Below, in pieces: positions 43,785-56,460 of a stretch of 64,000 nt of DNA (position 1 is the stretch's first letter; the number at the start of each line of letters is the position of its first letter). The notes under the pieces were generated by a model. That model worked only from the letters and a program-made list of their open reading frames with translations. It made no database searches and had not been told where the DNA came from. The position numbers and the translations under genes were made by a program. The stretch covers positions 452,501-516,500 of the forward strand of contig CAHIKZ030003464.1 of the NCBI GenBank assembly GCA_903632075.3, in the 5' to 3' direction. This DNA comes from Acanthosepion pharaonis. Lineage: Eukaryota > Mollusca > Cephalopoda > Sepiida > Sepiidae.

Positions 43785-44100
43785 TACTCTGTGGATGTGT
43801 GGGTGGTGTAATCGAGAGTGGAATGAGAAATCGAAGAGCCGAGTTCAAATTCCAATTGGGTTCGTTATATTCACTTATGTGCAAATACCCTTGGGAAAGG
43901 TATGAATCCATTGCTTCTCCCTAGCTATGGGTTATAAGTAAAACTTGTATGTGGAAAAATCATTGTTATTCAAAAAAAAAAAAAAAAAATTTTAATAGAA
44001 TATTCACTTATAAAAACAACATCAAAAAAATTATTCTTACAATTCAAAATATGTTTCGGTTTTAAATAACTGGCAAAGAGTTGATAAGCCATAAAAGTCA
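43785..44100 (+). repeat. tRNA-derived SINE copy
   Basis: Head GTGGGTGGTGTAATCGAGAG and B box GAGTTCAAATTCCAATTGG, body CCCTTGGGAAAGGTATGAATC and CTAGCTATGGGTTATAAGT, an A-run, and the tail ATATGTTTCGGTTTTAAATA with GAGTTGATAAGCC. Same subfamily as 2885-3157 and 63044-63300. Confidence 0.85.
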
Positions 44101-44392
44101 AGTCAATTAATCCTTTATTCTGCTGCACTACACAGTATTTTCTGTGTCAGAGATTTGCGTATTAACTATAATAGCAAAATTGTCGTAATTCAAGCAGTTT
44201 GAGAGGTTTAAAAAATTTTGTAGCAATTTATTTCATATACAGCATCACATATATTTTATATTTGTTAGATTTTCAAATTATACTGTTAAAAATGTCAACA
44301 CTATTTCCATTTATATATTGCTTACTTCCCTTTAACTTCCAATCTGTGATCTCAATGCTAAGGTGGTTACCATTTTTAGAGAAGAAAATGTT

Positions 44393-44426
<34 letters not shown>

Positions 44427-45368
44427 TAACTAAGCAATTATAAAAGTCCTGACCAAAGCAATTGCTTATTTAAAAGAGACCAAATTGGAAATAAAGTTAT
44501 TTTTTTAAATTTTGATTATAAAAACTAAAAATGCAAATTAGTTATCTCAATTACGCAAAAATCGCTATGTTGGGTACAATATAAGACACATGCTGGGAGA
44601 TACAAATGATAAAGCTGTACGTATTTGATATCACAAATTTATGTAATATTTGCACACATAGCCAATTTTATATAATTGTCAGAGTTTCAAGTGGACACAC
44701 ATACAAACATATTACTTTATATATTAGATTTTAAAGTTTAATATTTTTCAATTTCTTTCACATTTAACACACTGAGAGAATATAAAGTTAGAAGCCACTA
44801 AATTAAGTTTTCATTCCGATGTTGGATCACAAAACGCTGGTTATTAGCAACATTTAAAAGAAAAAAGAAACTGATTTTTATTCTTAATAAAAACTGTTTT
44901 CAGTTTCAAAAATCTGGCGATAAAATTTTTTGAACCTTTCTCATTGTATTCTTATTTTTCGTTTCTCCACACCAAATTTTTCAACCCCCACCTCTCCCCC
45001 AATTTTTCATCCCCCGATCTCTCTGGTCCTCTGTCAAATAAAACCCTAACAGGAACATTGAATTTTTGTTCTTTACTATAAATTGCTTATTTGCATTTTA
45101 TTTCCCCGACATGTTTGTTAGAATTTAACAGATAAATCTGCAGAACATACAAACAGAAGATTGTATTTTCTCTTAGAATTTATTCATATAAGGAAACGGA
45201 TGTTTTCACTGATGTCAGTCGACCTCCCATTCATTATGCTTCATTTTCTTTAATTCTCACTTCAGCTAATTAACCCTGCGTTAGTCACCTTGGACTTCCA
45301 AAAAATATATTTCCAGAATAGAAAGATTTTACATTAGCTAAACTCCATAATTACAGGACTGAAAAGAG

Positions 45369-45377
<9 letters not shown>
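44101..45377. other. intergenic sequence without recognised features
   Basis: A T-run of about 26 bases ends at 44420. No gene or repeat family recognised. Confidence 0.6.

Positions 45378-45423
<46 letters not shown>
45378..45423. repeat. (AT)n microsatellite
   Basis: Uninterrupted AT run. Confidence 0.98.
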
Positions 45424-45425
<2 letters not shown>

Positions 45426-45504
45426 AGGTAAGATGAGAATGAATAGAGTAAAATTCCAAGGTTTGTAACATTTAATTTAAAAGCGGGCTCAATACAAAGT
45501 AGAG

Positions 45505-45728
45505 AAATATTCTTTATTTTAAGATATTACATCAAAAAACATGTCAAAATCGCTACACAATTGCGGTCGTGTTTCAATGCATATCAATGCATCTTGTCAG
45601 GCAATTGTAAATTACTGGTGAGTAATTTGCAATTGCCTGATGAGATGCGTTCATATGCATCGAAACAACTGCAATTGTGTAGCAATTTTGACATGCTTTT
45701 CCATGTAATATCCTAAAATAAAATTATA
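45505..45728. repeat. long foldback element
   Basis: Arms of about 100 bp (45510-45612 and 45626-45722) are inverted copies: ATGTCAAAATCGCTACACAAT on the left, its near complement ATTGTGTAGCAATTTTGACATG on the right, with CAGGCAATTG/CAATTGCCTG next to a short AT-rich loop. Confidence 0.9.
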
Positions 45729-45744
45729 TATATATATCTGAAGA

Positions 45745-45905
45745 AAAATATGAATTCTCCAGCAGGATTTGAACATGCATCCCTCACCTAAATAAGATTC
45801 CTTCAATATTCAGGCCAATAGAGGAAAATATACTGTTTAATAAATGGAGCATTGACACAAACATAGGTATCCACTATAAATAATGTTTAAAGTGATAAAA
45901 TCTAT
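45745..45905. repeat. half of a foldback element, related to 62225-62510
   Basis: AATATTCAGGCC ... AAATATACTGTTTAATAAAT ... AGGTATCCACTATAAATAA matches the right arm of the element at 62225-62510. It also holds an antisense B-box-like GGATTTGAACATGCATCC. Confidence 0.75.
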
Positions 45906-46970
45906 CAGATTAACAAATAAAAAGTTCATTACTTCTTGAGAAATATATGTAATATATAAAAAAAAATATAGATCATGAAAATTTACCTTCATTAGTCAGG
46001 TGGGGTGACAGAACACCAAAAAGAAGATAAAGTGACATCTGCCTCCCACAACAACTGTGCCACACTGCATGCTACACACCCTCACTGAGTCACAAGAGTA
46101 GTGAGAGGGTGCAAAAGAAACTAAACACCCGATCTGATTAACACAGGTTATTCATGTTTATAGTTACCCTATATATTCTTTGTAGAAATTAAAGAAACCT
46201 TTGAAAATCTTGTTAAAAAAAAAATTATAGTAAGAATTAAGAAAATGAAAAACAAAATATGACCGTTATAACTCTGTCATCTTTCTTTCTGTATTGCGTA
46301 TATGTAAAAATCTTCAATGAATACGCCTTAAACATTTCCTCAAGTCTTTCAAGTGGAAGTTTCTCATTCCATCTCCACCGTATCCGCCATATTCAACCTG
46401 ATGACATAATCTCACGCAGTTTTACTTTTAGGTTTTTAATTAATTTTTTTTTTTTTTTTTTTTTCTTTCGCCTGTTTGAAAAAAGAAATAAAAAAAAATA
46501 TGAACACTAAGTAAGCAGAAAAGGAAACTTAAATATTGAATTCTAAAATAGTTCATCAAATTTAATTTAAAAATCACAACGAGAACAATTTATGAGGTTG
46601 CCTTTTATTTTTGAATATGACTCCCCATGTCCTTTATTTTTTTGTTAACGTTTTTCTCATTCTGTTATCTGATCAGTCACCTGGTGAAAAATGTGAATAT
46701 TTCAACTTGTTAATAAAGTGATAAGATATTAATGCAAAGACAATTGATATGCATTCCAATTGAAATGTGACTCTTATAAAATTGACTCAATAAGACCAGT
46801 ATTCCACAGTTTGTTACCGTCATCAGGTTTGGACCTCTGTTCTCTGACCTAAACTTATACAGTGAGCAAGACGCTATGATAAAAAAAAACAAAGATGAAG
46901 AAATTGGTCCCAATGAATCAATATATATTAGTAACAACACAGCATCCCAGAAATTTAGATAGCTAGTTCA
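45906..46970. other. intergenic sequence without recognised features
   Basis: T-run at 46441-46464. The frames at 46259-46510 and 46710-46940 are low complexity and match nothing I know. Confidence 0.55.
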
Positions 46971-46974
46971 GTGG

Positions 46975-47290
46975 CTGAAATGTCAAAATAAAAACAAAGA
47001 CAGTGAAATTCATCTGAAAGATTCAATGTATAATAAACAACCCCTCATTTCAGAAATTTCTATAGAAAGAAGGCTGGTTGATACAGAAGGTTAAATGTTC
47101 GGATAAAAGCAACAAAGATAAGGTGATTTTATCGAAAGAATGTATAATAGTAACGACATCTGATTTCAGAACTTTCGATAGAAAGACGGCTGGTTTGTAC
47201 AGCAGGTGAAATTTTGTGATATAAACGAGGAAATTCACCTGAAAGAATTTATTACTATGACAAAACCTCTTCTCAGACAAAAAAAATTTG
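46975..47290. repeat. degenerate ~115-bp tandem repeat
   Basis: CAGAAATTTCTATAGAAAGAAGG (47052) recurs as CAGAACTTTCGATAGAAAGACGG (47168), each followed by a CTGGTT..TACAG.AGGT block; a partial third copy precedes them (GTGAAATTCATCTGAAAGATT at 47005, cf. GAAATTCACCTGAAAGAATT at 47230). The 136-codon antisense frame at 47050-47460 crosses this repeat and is probably not a gene. Confidence 0.7.
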
Positions 47291-48178
47291 AAAGGTTGCA
47301 TATTTAAAAGAGCAACAAGGCTGAGAACGATAAGAAATAGGTTTGAAAATATTTGAAAACATTTATTATATTTAAACTTGTTTTCCCCTGCCCAATCTGC
47401 TCTTTTTAAAGCCAAGTCTTTCATGCCAAATTCTCTTATCTCCCCACCCCAACCCAACACTTTTTTTTTTCCTCCTCTCAGTGATGTCTTTGCATTTCAA
47501 ATGCAAAATCTAATGTTATTTCTTGGTTGTGATCAACCGTTTTTTGGATTACATTTTCAATGATTTTAATTTTATGGCAATCGTTACAGTTTTGAAATAT
47601 ATTTTTGAACTATTGTAGAAAATCTGGCTTTGACTGATACATTTGATTATTTACAGGTTTCATCTTGTAGATAGTCACTCTTGTGAACTCTATACAAGTG
47701 CTAGTATGCTTAACCACACACCCAACTTATTGGACATGGTCTTAATTTCCTTTGAACACCAAGATTAATATGAAGAATTTCAACATTTCATTATAGTACA
47801 AAAATATTCTAGTCTAATGCATTAGGCTTGGTGGCCAGGAAAGATTAGTATCATGCCTATTGAGTTGGGTCTCATATCTAAATGGGTTGAATAGTTTCCT
47901 TCAATTCCCCATTCCCCCCTGGTATACTACTTATTTGCTACAGCATGCTTACTTATCAAATAATTTTCTACTTGGCATAATCATTTTGTTTCAGGATTCA
48001 TGCCACCACAGAAAACGTACTCTCACTTTTATTTGTATCAGTATATGTATTTTATAAGTTTCTAAAAAAATTCCCCTGGCATGACTATTCCAGACGGCAC
48101 TTGTATTTGGTACAAAAGAGTATTGTGTTAGCGTGAGACTATCAGCGGTTATGTGGATTAATTAAGGTTGTTACATTC
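47291..48178. other. intergenic sequence without recognised features
   Basis: No gene, repeat family or structured element recognised. Confidence 0.55.
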
Positions 48179-48292
48179 ATTATTCTTTGTGCTCCTTTAG
48201 TTGCGGGTTGAGCCACATTGTGAGTTTTATTTTTTATTATTCTTTGTGCTCCTTTAGTTGCGGGTTGAGCCACATTGTGAGTTTTATTTTTT
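48179..48292. repeat. perfect 57-bp tandem duplication
   Basis: The unit ATTATTCTTTGTGCTCCTTTA + GTTGCGGGTTGAGCCACATTG + TGAGTTTTATTTTTT at 48179-48235 is repeated without change at 48236-48292, so it is recent. Confidence 0.97.
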
Positions 48293-48579
48293 TTTTCGAT
48301 AAATTTGAACTTGTTACATCTTGATTATTTTATCGTAACAATAAGAATAAAATTTGGTTTTTGACGATTTTTTTTTGTTTTTAATGAAGAAAAGTTTTGT
48401 GACTGACCAAAGAAAGCGACGTTCTGTTCAGATCTTTTTAATCGCTTTCTTTCTCTCACTTTTTTTTTCCTTTATTTCTCCCCTTCCCCCTCTCCCAAAA
48501 CATTATTCAATCACTTTTCTTTTTTTACTGTTTATATATTTCCATTTTCTGTTTATATTTGCTCATAAGTCTAGTCATA

Positions 48580-48620
<41 letters not shown>

Positions 48621-50570
48621 TTTACATCCATGCACGAATATGGGTGTTTTTTTTCAGTCATTATTTCTTTATAGTACTTGTTTTAAAACCATATCAAGCT
48701 TTATTTAATTGTTTTATCTTTTAGAACCTAGACTAATAACTATTATGACAGTAAGGATATAGAGAGAAAAAAAAAAGGTATCGTTTTTGACGTAAAGGTA
48801 ATACTTTTCTTTCCAGGAATGAGCAGAGTATCATCCACATGTTAACCAGTTGGTTGATGCTTTAAATTGAAGTTACAAAGATTTTCACTTTTCTAACTAT
48901 GACATTGTTACTTGTCCTTAAAATAGTTTTACATCTAATGTGTCATTTTAAAAACCTATTTGGTGTATTCTATAGTAAAACAACACAAACATATTGACAA
49001 AATGTTGAATGTCAATCTATTAGTCTGTGGCGGGGAATTTCATGATCTGCTCCTAAAATGACCATAAAATTATATATATATATATATATATATATTTTAC
49101 AAGTATAAGGTATATCTGGCCTCCTTATTTTGAGCCCTGATGTGACTCTACATTTTGATTTGGAATACTGATTCATCAATACGTTTAAAAATAACTAGAT
49201 ATACCAAAATATAATAATATCAGTGCAGTTGTTAGCATTTTTGCATGTTCCATTCAGGATTTTCTTTTGTTTTTATACTTCATGATCAAAGGCAAATCTT
49301 GATGGAAGCTTAACATCCTATTTACACATGCCTGCATATTGATCAGCTACAAAATACAATTCTATTTGAAGCAAACCTAATTCCTGTACAATATGTCATA
49401 CCTGAATTTGCTTCTTTAAAATTTAGAAACCAGTTTGAAATATAACAATTTTTCTTTTTAAATTTAGGTTTTGGTCAGTAGTGGACTTAAGAGATGGCAG
49501 ATCTTCTGGGCTACAGTCATCAATTTCTATTAAAAGTAAATAAAAGCAAAGACCTACAATGAAAATCTTACACAGATTGTCTTTATTGCTGTAGGTTTGT
49601 GGGTTGAAAGCAAAATTTAGTCTGAAATCAATTAAGTTTCTGCAAGCCGACACAAAACAGGTTTCCTTTTCTTTACACAACTAATTCCATTTTTAGACAA
49701 TATTATGTGTGAAACGTTTTTTGGGGGCGAATTTCAAACATACACTTTATAAATATTTTTATTAACTTCCTCAAATGCTTTTTATAATTTTTTTTATTCA
49801 TTAATTTTTTCTTATTAATTTCCTTATTGTTTGCTTTCTTTGTAAAATTATTGGCTTCTGTAATTTCCAGTGTTTGCCTGTAGCGATTTTAAGCAAATCT
49901 TAGCATTGTATAAAAAAAAAAACAAAAAACAGTTTTGTTTTAAGTTCTAAATGATTTAAAAGACACCAGCATGAATTTATGTCGAGACCATTTTTTTTTT
50001 CAAACCTAAAAACAAACATGGTTCAATTTCAATTTTTTCCTTTACCTTTAACATTTCATAGTATTTCTTAATTGAGTGACGAAACAAAGTTTTCCAAATA
50101 GATCTTATCAATTAACTATTCATGAGTGCTTGTATATCTGCCTGAGAAATATTTTTTTCTTTCTGTCTTCAGGAAATCATAATTATTTTATGGTTACTTA
50201 GTGTCTGAATGACAATTGTATGAGCGTGTATGTACATTTGATTACACCTGCGCAGATCTGCATATACTTAAATGTGTGAGACTCCTTATGTGTGTGTGTG
50301 TGTGTGTTGATAAATGAGCATTTGCCCACATGTTTAAAGTTTGTGGATGGGTGCACATGCACACACATTTTTGTACTTTGTGTTTATAAGTTAAAAATCA
50401 TGTCAGTAGCTTGTTCATATCTCCGGACAGGGCATGTATTCCTCCCCTTCCATCTTGTGCAAGGGAAAGAGAAGTATTCTTCCAATGGATTCTGTACTGA
50501 TTATGGTTCTCAAGCCACAAAAAGAAATTCTTGGGATACGGATGTACACACTTGTAATAATAATTTCATT
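48293..50570. other. intergenic sequence with minor microsatellites
   Basis: A CA run at 48584-48611, an AT run at 49069-49096 and a GT run at 50290-50308. The frames at 49423-49680 (minus) and 50292-50621 (plus) match no family I know. Confidence 0.55.
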
Positions 50571-50572
50571 GA

Positions 50573-50735
50573 GTCTGTCTATATTTCTGAGATGAGGTAT
50601 TATGTACAGTATTTACATTAGTCGGACTATTGTCGCCATATTTGTCACAACGAAGGCTGGAGCGCATAAAACCACGTAAACGCCAGACAAAGATGAGGAC
50701 AATAGTCCGACTAATGTAAATACTGTAATTTCATT
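50573..50735. repeat. foldback element with perfect 29-bp arms
   Basis: 50606-50634 and 50698-50726 are exact inverted copies (ACAGTATTTACATTAGTCGG + ACTATTGTC). The 63-base loop carries AAGGCTGGAGCGCATAAAAC. The left shoulder TCTGTCTATATTTCTGAGATGA is shared with 5887-6309. Confidence 0.93.
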
Positions 50736-51689
50736 GAATTAAAATTGTATGATTGGGAACATTTAAATCGTATATATTTGAATTTCTTTATTAAATTTAA
50801 CCAAAGTTCTTACATAATATTTGTGTATTAAGTGAATGGTAAATGAAGGATGACTTTTTTTTTTCTGTCTTTGATCATTATCATCATCTTTGCATTAACA
50901 AATATCGTTTACTTACATTGAGGCTTCAAAGAAATATAAAAAGGCATGATGAGAAAGTTGTGGAGATGTAATCTGAGAGAGAGAGAGGTATATTTAATTC
51001 TGGACAGTGTTAATGATTCTTCCATAGATCCATGTTTCTAAAAATCCAGGAATCTTTCACTAAATTATAGACAATACCCTCTCGGATTTCAGCAACAGTT
51101 TATTGCAACTACTATTTAATCTTGTTAGTATGAGACCACTTTAACTGCACTCTTTAATTTAGATACTTGGGAGCAGTCACCGTTTCAAAAGGTTTAACAA
51201 TTAGTCTTTCGCTTGCATTTTGTTTTAAAAGAAGTTTACAAAGAGAGGCTTGCAAACTTTCTGAATAATGCTGCAAATAATTGCAGATTTCAAAAAATAT
51301 TCTAAAAACTTACTTCAGTTTTTGAAAGGTTTGAGTTGATTATCTCTTTACTAGACAACACATTTTATGTCCATTATTTATAATTTATCCTAAGGTCATG
51401 GTTAACTGGCAGGTTTTTGGCACCCGACTATTTGGTGGTGGGGGTGGTGACAAGTGGAGGCCAAACCTGTGTAAAAATGTAGTTTTCCATCCATTCACCC
51501 ACGCATTACAACCAAACTCACACACTCACTTGAAGTAGAGAAAAACCCTCTCAGTCTCTCTAGATCTTGTACTTTTCCATCAATGCAGTCATTACATTTG
51601 TGTGCTTGTAAAATATCATCTAGTTTTCCCCAATCAGCATTAATTGCTAAAAAGGTTCTTCAATTTTTTTTTATTCTTTCTCTGCTATG
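50736..51689. other. intergenic sequence without recognised features
   Basis: An AG run at 50980-50988. No gene seen. Confidence 0.55.
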
Positions 51690-51825
51690 GTGATTAAGTG
51701 TAGCTTAGATGTGGCACAAGGCCGAAAGTATGAGGCACCTAGTGAGGATCGAACTCACTGTTCAGTCGTATTTAATCTAGCGACAAGATTGCTAACCATT
51801 ACACCATTTTGAAGTGCCCATCCTT
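51690..51825 (-). repeat. tRNA-derived SINE (second family), minus orientation
   Basis: The reverse complement gives the head TGGTTAGCAATCTTGTCGCTAG, a B box GAGTTCGATCCTCACTAGG and the body TGCCTCATACTTTCGGCCTTG with TGCCACATCTAAGCTACAC. The same family occurs at 60456-60675 and 63541-63735. Confidence 0.85.
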
Positions 51826-52714
51826 CTCTGCTAAGTCAGTTTACGTTCCTGTTTATGAAAACAGATCAATAAATCTGTACCCTGACACAATTATGAGCAG
51901 ACTTTTGCTCTGACATTTTTCACATAATCCAATGCTTCTCCAAAGATCAAGTGCATTGACAAGGAAGGATATTAATAGTTTTGTAAAATAAATTCTTTTG
52001 ATTATCATTATTAGGTCTTATTGGTGAACATATCACGTGTGTGTGTGTGTGTGTGTGAGATGGCCGTCTACTCGACTTTGAGCATGACCACTTTCTTACA
52101 TGTAAGGAAGTAGCTGTAACTCAGAGAGATCATTGAGACAGACACATTTACAGCATGAGTTTCAGTCTCCGAACATCAACAACCATGACCAGAATGGTCA
52201 AGATGATGGTGGCAATAGCTTTGGTCGCAGGTTTTTAATTCAGAGTTGTTATTCTCTAACACTGGTTAACACCTAAGGCTATATATATATATATATATAT
52301 TTTTGAACAGAAAAAAAATATTAAAAAATTAAAATCTTCAGACACACTGGGTTGTAGATTAATATTCTTTCGTTTTTTTTATTATTATTTCATTTAGATT
52401 CCTCGACTAGTTTCGGTTGAAATGGCCATCATCGGGAGGAGAAATATTTCTGCTTGCTGGTAGCAGTAAACTACAGAAAATATATATACACACACACAAG
52501 TATAGGATTGGTGTATATGGAATAAGTTCCAATAACCAACAAATACTATTCTTAAGAGTGCTCAATACAGAGTAGAGCAAATATAATTATTTATTTGAAA
52601 ATTATAACAAATATGTTATAAAACCACTACAAAAATAGCCATTTTGTTTGAACACTTCTGGTGTCTTATCAAGTGATGGTGTTGAATTTAGAATAAAGGG
52701 TTATGATGAAAACA
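51826..52714. other. intergenic sequence with minor repeats
   Basis: GT run at 52037-52057 and AT run at 52281-52301. TTCGGTTGAAATGGCCATCAT with CGGGAGGAGAAATATTTC at 52412-52450 has the look of a dispersed repeat, unplaced. Confidence 0.55.
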
Positions 52715-52910
52715 GTTTTAAAGTATTCTATATTTATGGATAAAAGTGGTGAATATCAGAGATTGAGCATATGAAGTCAACACTGAGTGACAACAAACAT
52801 GAAAGACTGTCACCACCAGGTGTTGATCTCAGTGCTAACTTTACATACACTATCCCCAATATTAAGCATTCTAACCCATAAATATAGCATACCTTAAAAC
52901 TATATTTTAT
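52715..52910. repeat. foldback element, family of 4228-4453
   Basis: GTTTTAAAGTATTCTATATTT + ATGGATAAAAGTGGTGAATAT and the right arm complement (CATAAATATAGCATACCTTAAAAC) are inverted copies. CAGAGATTGAGCATATGAAG + TCAACACTGAG matches the 4228 element. Confidence 0.82.
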
Positions 52911-53569
52911 CATATATGTTGGCTCTCTATCTGATTTTGTGCATGATCATTTATTTGTAAGAAAGTGCCTGTATCTTGGAAAGGTTATAGTGATAGACAC
53001 TTACACAAACTGAAAAAATGTTTTTTTATAAATGTTTTTCCTTATTCATTCATTATTTTCCATAATGTCAACTATTATATGCCAGAGAGTAGAATGTTTA
53101 AGATGACTGGAGTTTGGAAATTTTTAACTTGGAGTCAATCCTCCCTTAGACTGTCACCAAAAACTGAAGAGCTCACTCTGTCCAACAAACACACACACAC
53201 ACACACACACATTGCTTTTAGGTTGCTTTTTTTCCATTTACTCTTCTCTTCATTTCTACAAAATATTGTTAAATTATTTATTAGTGTTTTACTGGGCAGA
53301 GAGACCATAATCAGGGATGTCTAAAATTGTCCCTAAATTGTTATTTGTCTTGGGTTCAGTACAAGTCTCCTTTGATCTCTAGATGAAAAGTTTGGCCTGA
53401 TTAGAGTTAAAAATTTGTTTTCAAGTGTAATTGCATAGCTATATATCTGTTAAGGAATAGCATGCCATCAGCCACAATCATATAAGAAAATTGTATTGGC
53501 TATTAAAAGTCTTGAAAAAAATCAGCGAATTAGAAAAGGTTTTCTGATATAATCCCAGTATACATTCCT
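52911..53569. other. intergenic sequence with a (CA)n run
   Basis: CA run at 53187-53210. The 119-codon frame at 52965-53324 matches nothing and crosses the CA run. Confidence 0.55.
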
Positions 53570-53945
53570 TCTCCTTGTTTTATTCTTCTTTTTCTCTCCT
53601 TTTTCCTCCCCTTTCCTTTTTCTCCCCTTTTCCCTCCCTTTTCTTTTTCCTCCCTTTTTTTCTCCTTTTTCCTTTCCTTTTCCTCCTTTTTTCCTTTTCT
53701 CCCTTTTTCCTCTTTTTCTCCTTTTTCCTTTTTTCTCTCCATTTTCCTCCCTCTTCCTTTTCTCCCCTTTTCCTCCCTCTTCCTTTTTTCTCCCTTTTTT
53801 TCCTTTCCCTCCTTTTCCTTTTCTCCCCTTTTCCTCCCTCTCCTTTTTCTCCCCTTTCCTTTTTCTCTCCATTTTCCTCCCTCTTTCCTTTTTCTCCCCT
53901 TTTTCCTCCTCTTTTCTTTTTTTAATCTTTTCCCCTTTTTTTTTG
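53570..53945. repeat. polypyrimidine tract
   Basis: About 370 bases of C/T on the + strand built from CTCCCTTTTCCT-like units such as TTTTCTCCCCTTTTCCTCCC. The antisense Lys/Gly/Glu/Arg frames (up to 195 codons) are composition artefacts. Confidence 0.95.
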
Positions 53946-54394
53946 TTTTTGCTATTCTTTTCTTTCTCCTTTTTCTTCTAAGATTTCTTTGTGCAACATT
54001 CTTCATTTTCATTTTCTCCTTTTTTTTTTTTTTGTCTCTACTTTCCTGTCCCTCAAGAAAAAAAATAAATACAGTTTCTCTTTGTAAGAATTCCTCCAAT
54101 TCCACATATTTTCCCATTACTTTTTGTCCCTTATCGGGTCACGTGTCTGTTCAGGTGAGATGTTTTATGACCGAGCACCTTTAGTGGGAAAAAAACAAAA
54201 AAAAAAAAAAAAAAAAAAAACTCAATTCATCTTTCCTTAACATTCTTTTAGAAGGCAACAATTGTAAAACATTATAGACATATATATTATATATATATTA
54301 TATATATTTAAATAGTTAGCCCAAGATAACTCTTTTGAACACAGGCGAACTTGCTCCCAGTACAGTGGTAGCTGAAGGTTTGGCTATGGTCTCC

Positions 54395-54433
<39 letters not shown>

Positions 54434-55540
54434 GAAATATTTGGATTAGTTTTTAAAATAAGTACTTTCTGCTTACAAGGTTACTTAAATCATCTAGACC
54501 TTTGAACATAATTACCATTATTTATATACTTGTTGAGTGAATATATTATTTTGAATGACTTGTGTGTTTGGGCATATGAGCCTATGTATGTACATATGTT
54601 AGTACATTTGGATGTGTGCGTGAGTATGTATGCCTATGTATGGATGTATGCATGTGTACCTATCAATGTAGTGTATTTTTTCTACTTTTTCTTCCATCTT
54701 TAGTCGAGTGCGTGTTTTTTTTAAAAAATTTGTGTGAGTATGTAATTTTACTTTAAACCTAGCAAATTGAAAATAATAAAAAAAAAAAAATAACTATTTG
54801 TTTTTGCCAAGTAAGAAAACTTACCAAATAAGGTAATATTAAGTCATCTTTTTTTTCTTCCCACTAATTTTAGAGAATTGGTTTCTCTTTGTACTTATGT
54901 GATATTCATTGTAAATCTTCTATCTTCCTTGTATTGATTGTCGAACTGGAATGACGCAATTTAGATGTCAATGGGAGTGCGGAAGGAACATCAATTCGAA
55001 GTTTTGCCTCTCCCCTATTCTACTTGATTGTAAGTAACTGACTTTTTCTCTGTTAGTCTTGGTCATTGTTCAAAGCCATAATATGCAACTCAGTGCAACA
55101 AGTACCACAAAGCACTTGGTATACCAATAAATATTGTTACATCTTTAAAACAAAGTCTTCTGGCTTATTCTTTTAAAAAAAAAAATTGTCTTTATCTTTC
55201 TCTTGTTTCATTGTTTCCAGCAGGTAAATTCCTGGAGTTTAGAGTCCTAAACTTGACACTGTTGCTCAGTTGTGGATTTGAAATATCGTTGCAGTAATTC
55301 TGAAGATCCCAACAAAAAACTAAATCAACGGTGGACAATGTCTTTTTAACATTCACTTTATTTCAGAAGAAGTCATAGCATTTTTTATAATGGGGCTATG
55401 AGGGAGGGTGAGAGAATGAATATGCATATCAAACGGTTGGCCAAAATCTCATCACTGCATACTAGTTTACCTCAAGAAAGAATCTGAGTATGGCAATGTT
55501 ATATTCCATGCTAAGGGAATAAATACTTAATACCAGGTGG
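53946..55540. other. intergenic sequence without recognised genes
   Basis: A-run near 54198-54220 and AT run at 54399-54431. AATAAATATTG at 55126 could be a polyadenylation signal, without an evident gene. Confidence 0.55.
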
Positions 55541-55544
55541 ATAC

Positions 55545-55945
55545 TAGAAGAAAGGTTTATTGTACACAACCAGTACAATATGAAATACAGTACAGTTATA
55601 CACACAGGTCAATCTAGTAGTGAGTGCCACTAATTGGAAGGTCGGACGTGCTTGCGTCTTCTCGCTCTCACTCCTTCTCCAGTCTCTCGTAGACAGTTGA
55701 CTTTATAGGTACTTACTACCTATAGTGTAATCATTCATGGGTGTGATTGGTTATTCCAAGACATCTTGACATTTCTAATTCTTGTAGCCGTCTGACTGTC
55801 TTTGATCCCTTTTGGTCTATATCAAAATCAAACGTTAAAGGCAATTCCACAGCCATGGGGTTCAAACTACCCCCACTCAGCATGACATATAATGTGTGCA
55901 ACTGAACAGTTTTTATTAAAGTTAAACAATGCATTTTTGGATATT
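55545..55945 (-). mobile_element. probable retroelement fragment or solo LTR, minus strand
   Basis: On the minus strand there is an open frame (SGGSLNPMAVELPLTFDFDI then DQKGSKTVRRLQELEMSRC), followed by sequence with a TGTACAATAAACC polyadenylation-like signal (about 55563 on the complement). Base composition is more even than the surroundings. The frame-then-LTR-like layout suggests the 3' end of an LTR element, but I recognise no domain. Confidence 0.4.
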
Positions 55946-56019
55946 GAGAAAAAAATCTTAATAGATGACTTGGATGCTCATGGTTAATTGGCGAAATACA
56001 TTTTTTACAATGATGTACA

Positions 56020-56460
56020 ATGCCAGAGAGACACTCTAGGTAGAGGTTTACAGAGTAAAAGGCACAGTTTATGTGGATATGTGGGGAAGATAATGGTTAA
56101 CACTGGACTTGAACAAGTTAAGATTATAGTAATTGGGGAAATGAGTCAGTTCTGAAACAGTGGTTTGTGGGAAGATGCTTACTTTATGCAGGATGTGGCA
56201 TAAGACCATTTTTTTTTTATGTGGGGCATTTCCGAGCTTGTAGGCTTGGGCAAAAAGTCCCCGTAGAACTCACATACATAAGGTTGGCTACTTCCCCAGA
56301 CATGACCCTTCCCTTTGGCATAGCCTCGTCTGGATTCCTCATAGCCTCGTCTGGATTCCTCTCTGCCCGAAGACAGAGGGTCGATAAGTCATCCCAAACC
56401 ACCTGAAACGGCAGATCTGGACTGAGTCGGAGGAGAGAGAAGTGGCTTATCTTATTGGCT
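56020..56460 (+). repeat. dispersed repeat plus GC-richer block
   Basis: 56060-56150 resembles 17810-17910 (GGGGAAGATAATGGTTAACA). The following GC-richer segment has a perfect 20-bp tandem duplication, CATAGCCTCGTCTGGATTCC, at about 56317-56359. Class unknown. Confidence 0.5.

Noticed and set aside
50292..50621. 109-codon plus-strand frame
   Set aside because: Begins in a GT microsatellite and ends in a foldback element; no domain.
53522..54117. Antisense frames up to 195 codons rich in Lys, Glu, Gly and Arg
   Set aside because: Antisense of the second polypyrimidine tract; pure composition effect.
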